Program-made: the position numbers and the translations under genes
NCBI GenBank assembly: GCA_014376915.1
Contig: JACMQP010000621.1
Coordinates: 1-10,439, forward strand
Origin: Ramlibacter sp.
GTDB lineage: Bacteria; Pseudomonadota; Gammaproteobacteria; Burkholderiales; Burkholderiaceae
Direction: 5' to 3'
Length of the DNA stretch: 10,439 nt
The notes under the pieces: model-generated
The model's database searches: none
What the model was told of the DNA's origin: nothing
What the model saw: only the letters and a program-made list of their open reading frames with translations
Shown: one piece after another, positions 8,351 through 10,439 of the stretch
Numbering within the stretch: the first letter of the stretch is position 1
How the letters are laid out: the number at the start of each line of letters is the position of its first letter

Positions 8351-9310
8351 ATGACCTTTTTACGCAGGACCGTGCTTGGCTCCACTGCCGCCGCAGGGCT
8401 CGTCTGGATGACCGCCGCCAAGGCCCAGAAAAAGCTTCTGCGCATGGTCGTACCGCTGACGCCTGGGACGACCCCGGACCTGATTGCGCGAGCCATCGGG
8501 CCGGCCATGCAGGCCAGGCTGGGGACGGATTACGTCGTCGAGAACAAGGCCGGGGCATCCGGGATGATCGGCATGGGCGTGGTGGCCAGATCGTCCGACC
8601 CGGGGACGCTGCTCGTGGTGCAGGCGACCACGGTGACCCTGCCCTATTTCTACAAGACAGTCGACTTCGACGTGATCAACAGCTTCACGCCAATCACCCA
8701 GGTGGCATCGACATCCTTCGTCCTGGTCGTGAACAAGGATGTGGAGGCCAGGAACCTGCAGGAATTCATAGCCTGGACAAAATCCAGTCCCGCTTCGTTC
8801 TACGCATCGCCGGGCAACGGAACGCACCACCATTTGTACATGGAGATGCTCAAACAGGCGGTCGGGGTGCAACTTGAACACGTTGCTTACAAGGGGTCGG
8901 CACCGGCCGTAAACGACTTACTGGGCGGTCAGATTCCCACCATGTTCATGCCCATCCAGGTGGCGGTGCCCCTGCGCGACGCCGGTCGCCTGAAAATCAT
9001 CGGTGGGTCGCTGCGCGAGCGTCATCCGGGTTTCCCGGATGTTCCCTCGCTGCAGGAGCAGGGCGCCAAAAATTACCATGGAGACCCGTGGTATTCCGTT
9101 TGGGGCACACCCAAGATGCCTTCGGAAGCCGCGGAGCAATACCGTACCGCGATCATCGCGGCGCTGAATGATCCGGCAGTCAAAGAGAATCTGACCCGGC
9201 AGGGGTTGATCATCAAAACGAGCACGTCCGCGGAGCTGCTCGCGCTGACGAAGGCTGAAGACTCCTTGTGGGCGCGAATCATGAAGGAAATCAAGGTCAA
9301 GCCTGAGTGA
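8351..9310 (+). CDS. Bug/TctC-family tripartite tricarboxylate transporter receptor (second copy)
   Basis: A 319-residue periplasmic receptor of the same family as the one at 6613 but clearly diverged from it. The signal peptide begins MTFLRRTVLGSTAAAGL and probably ends at AKA-QKK (after Ala25); the Arg5-Arg6 pair before the hydrophobic stretch resembles a Tat signal, though the consensus is incomplete. Bug landmarks follow: VVPLTPGTTPDLIARAIG, VVENKAGASGMIGMG, FTPITQVAS, FYASPGNGTHHHLYMEML, HVAYKGSAPAVNDLLGGQ and FPDVPSLQEQG. AAGGGGG at 8337-8343 serves as ribosome binding site. It follows the class II aldolase gene by 30 bases. The ligand is not predictable; the changed pocket residues relative to the first copy suggest a different carboxylate. 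Confidence 0.92.
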   Translation: MTFLRRTVLGSTAAAGLVWMTAAKAQKKLLRMVVPLTPGTTPDLIARAIGPAMQARLGTDYVVENKAGASGMIGMGVVARSSDPGTLLVVQATTVTLPYFYKTVDFDVINSFTPITQVASTSFVLVVNKDVEARNLQEFIAWTKSSPASFYASPGNGTHHHLYMEMLKQAVGVQLEHVAYKGSAPAVNDLLGGQIPTMFMPIQVAVPLRDAGRLKIIGGSLRERHPGFPDVPSLQEQGAKNYHGDPWYSVWGTPKMPSEAAEQYRTAIIAALNDPAVKENLTRQGLIIKTSTSAELLALTKAEDSLWARIMKEIKVKPE

Positions 9311-9367
9311 GCCTGGACTTTTGCCGGATGTCTTCTCGTATCCGCGACTTGGCAGCGCCGTAAAACT

Positions 9368-9371
9368 GGAG
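9368..9371 (+). promoter_or_regulatory. Orphan Shine-Dalgarno sequence of the broken Bug gene
   Basis: GGAG is placed 7 bases before ATC 9379, exactly where the start codon of the decayed third Bug gene should be. It marks the original start even though the codon is no longer ATG. Confidence 0.45.
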
Positions 9372-9378
9372 ATCAAAA

Positions 9379-9680
9379 ATCGCATTCAAAAATGTCATCG
9401 CCGCGTCCGTGCTGATGGTCGCCGCCGTCATGGCGCCCGCGCCCTTCGATGCGCAGGACTATCCCTCGCGAAGCATCCAGTTCATCATCCCGTCGACTCC
9501 CGGGACGACCGGGGATCAATTGGCGCGCCTGCCGGGCCCGAAGATTTCGCAGCGCTGGAATGTGCCCGTAGTTGTCGAAAACAAGGTGGGCGCCGGTGGC
9601 ATGATCGATATCGAGGCACCTGGCGTGGGGCGCTGCCGACAGCACGCGCGTTCTTGAGAATGGCTGCGTCTGCGGCAGCG
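9379..9680 (+). pseudogene. Degraded Bug/TctC receptor gene (start lost, frameshifted, 3' two thirds missing)
   Basis: From 9379 the frame reads as a Bug signal peptide with a lysine-bearing N-region followed by a hydrophobic stretch and FDA-QDYPSR, but the first codon is ATC where ATG is expected. The mature part matches the receptor at 6613: over the 52 codons 9454-9609 I count 38 identical residues and no gaps. After GGMIDIEAP (about 9620) the frame goes wrong and stops at 9655-9657. Short stretches in the other two frames (GAADSTRVL near 9633-9657, MAASAAA at 9660-9680) still look like the AADGYTLLMA region of Bug proteins, suggesting two small frameshifts. The remaining roughly 200 residues are absent. 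An internal GTG/ATG start at 9409/9415 would lack the lysines and the C-terminal domain, so a functional product is unlikely. Confidence 0.75.
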
Positions 9681-9801
9681 TGAAAGACGATCTTTCCAGC
9701 GCGCTGGAGGACCTCTTCTGGAAACGTTTGCACCGGAAGATACCCCGCTTCGAGCGGAGGATGGTGATCAAAACACGGGCATCGCTGATCCCGGGCGTAT
9801 T

Positions 9802-10266
9802 GTGGAAATGTTCTCCTCGCAGTCACTGGTCGCGCAGCGATATGTCCTGAGCACGGTTGCCTGTACGGTGAACGGAGTGTTCGGGGAACGCCAACGGGGG
9901 CAGCGCCGGGAGTGCCTGGCCCAGGCCGCCAGTGCCAATGTGATCCACATTATGAAGACCGACATTGCCAAAGAAAGGGGATTGGCCAGCCGGGAGCAGT
10001 TGCTCCAGCGTGTCAATCCCGCGCTGGTGTACTGGCGCAGCGTCGCCGGTGTTTCGACTTCCGATACGTTCTTCGACATCTTCTCCGGAGCGTTTATTTC
10101 CAAGGACGGCCCGGAGTTCCTGATATTCATCGTGATCGGTGTTTCCCGGGAAGAACTGCTTAGCGACGGGATGTTTCCTGTCAATCGGCTTGTCCAACCG
10201 AGGCAAGAAATTTTTTATTCGCAGGTGCAATGGCCGGGCGACGTCACAAGAAGGCAGAAAAGATGA
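9802..10266 (+). CDS. Unrecognised hypothetical protein, possibly a gene remnant
   Basis: I do not recognise this 154-codon frame. It opens with GTG 9802 (or ATG 9808) with no visible ribosome binding site, and the same frame is open back to 9658 without a start. Most codons end in G or C, which favours real coding. The product is soluble-looking with a short hydrophobic segment (EFLIFIVIGV, about residues 117-126) and no signal peptide. Its stop overlaps the ATG of the aldo/keto reductase gene (ATGA), a common mark of coupled genes. The missing initiation signal and the adjacent broken Bug gene suggest a 5'-truncated remnant. The stretch 9681-9801 between them holds nothing else I can name. 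Antisense frames here are open too, but have no homology I can see. Confidence 0.35.
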   Translation: MEMFSSQSLVAQRYVLSTVACTVNGVFGERQRGQRRECLAQAASANVIHIMKTDIAKERGLASREQLLQRVNPALVYWRSVAGVSTSDTFFDIFSGAFISKDGPEFLIFIVIGVSREELLSDGMFPVNRLVQPRQEIFYSQVQWPGDVTRRQKR

Positions 10267-10439
10267 AAGTCAGACAATTCGGGCCGTTCCAGACCAGCGC
10301 CATCGGCCTGGGCTGCATGAACCTGAGCCACGCCTACGGCACGCCGCCGTCGGCTGAGCAGGGCGAGCGCGTGCTGCTGGCCGCGCTGGACGCGGGCGTC
10401 ACGCTGTTCGACACGGCAGCGCTGTACGGTTTCGGCGCC
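10263..10439 (+). CDS. Aldo/keto reductase, N-terminal part (runs off the window)
   Basis: The first 59 residues of an NADP-dependent aldo/keto reductase. The opening beta-hairpin and first barrel strand (MKVRQFGPFQTSAIGLGCMN) are followed by LLAALDAGVTLFDTAALYGFG, in which Asp50 and Tyr55 are the usual catalytic aspartate and tyrosine. The start is supported by AGAAGG at 10249-10254, 8 bases upstream. It resembles the general stress/YajO-like AKR group, reducing aldehydes or ketones; the substrate is unknown. The window ends before the Lys and His of the catalytic tetrad. Whether it belongs to the catabolic cluster is unclear, because degraded sequence separates it from the operon. Confidence 0.88.
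   Translation, partial: MKVRQFGPFQTSAIGLGCMNLSHAYGTPPSAEQGERVLLAALDAGVTLFDTAALYGFGA

Noticed and set aside
9325..9344. Inverted repeat CGGAT...ATCCG after the second Bug gene as a terminator
   Set aside because: The stem is only 5 bp with a 10-base loop and no T-run follows, so termination is not supported.
9681..10262. Insertion-sequence remnant as the cause of the Bug gene truncation
   Set aside because: I found no transposase motif, terminal inverted repeats or target-site duplication in this stretch.

Overview
This window is GC-rich and every convincing gene lies on the + strand. It looks like part of an aromatic-acid catabolic island of a betaproteobacterium, probably order Burkholderiales. 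Three things point there: the gene order aldolase-lactonase-dioxygenase alpha-dioxygenase beta-dehydrogenase, which as I recall it matches the pmdFDABC order of Comamonas; the several Bug-type (TctC) periplasmic receptors, a family greatly expanded in Burkholderiales; and the high G+C at third codon positions.

Positions 1-3879 encode the protocatechuate 4,5-cleavage (meta) pathway. The genes are ligK/pmdF (CHA aldolase, 5' end outside the window), ligI/pmdD (2-pyrone-4,6-dicarboxylate lactonase), ligA and ligB (the two dioxygenase subunits) and ligC (semialdehyde dehydrogenase). The hydratase step (ligJ/pmdE) is not in the window and is expected upstream.

Positions 3911-6576 hold two translationally coupled genes that look like a feeder module. 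One is an FAD-dependent aromatic hydroxylase. The other is an amidohydrolase-type decarboxylase that closely resembles LigW (5-carboxyvanillate decarboxylase) and keeps its metal ligands and its two substrate-carboxylate arginines. A reasonable but untested reading is that a hydroxyisophthalate-like diacid is hydroxylated and then decarboxylated to protocatechuate, which the upstream genes degrade to pyruvate and oxaloacetate.

Positions 6613-9310 encode a Bug receptor, a class II aldolase/adducin-family protein (a family that includes dihydroxyphthalate decarboxylases) and a second Bug receptor. Gaps from ligK to here are 36 bases or less, so positions 1-9310 could be one transcription unit. 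I saw no regulator gene, convincing promoter or terminator.

Positions 9311-10262 look degraded. A third Bug gene has lost its start codon, carries apparent frameshifts and lacks about two thirds of its length. It is followed by an unrecognised reading frame (9802-10266) whose stop overlaps the start of an aldo/keto reductase gene that runs off the window end. I found no tRNA, rRNA, CRISPR array or insertion sequence.
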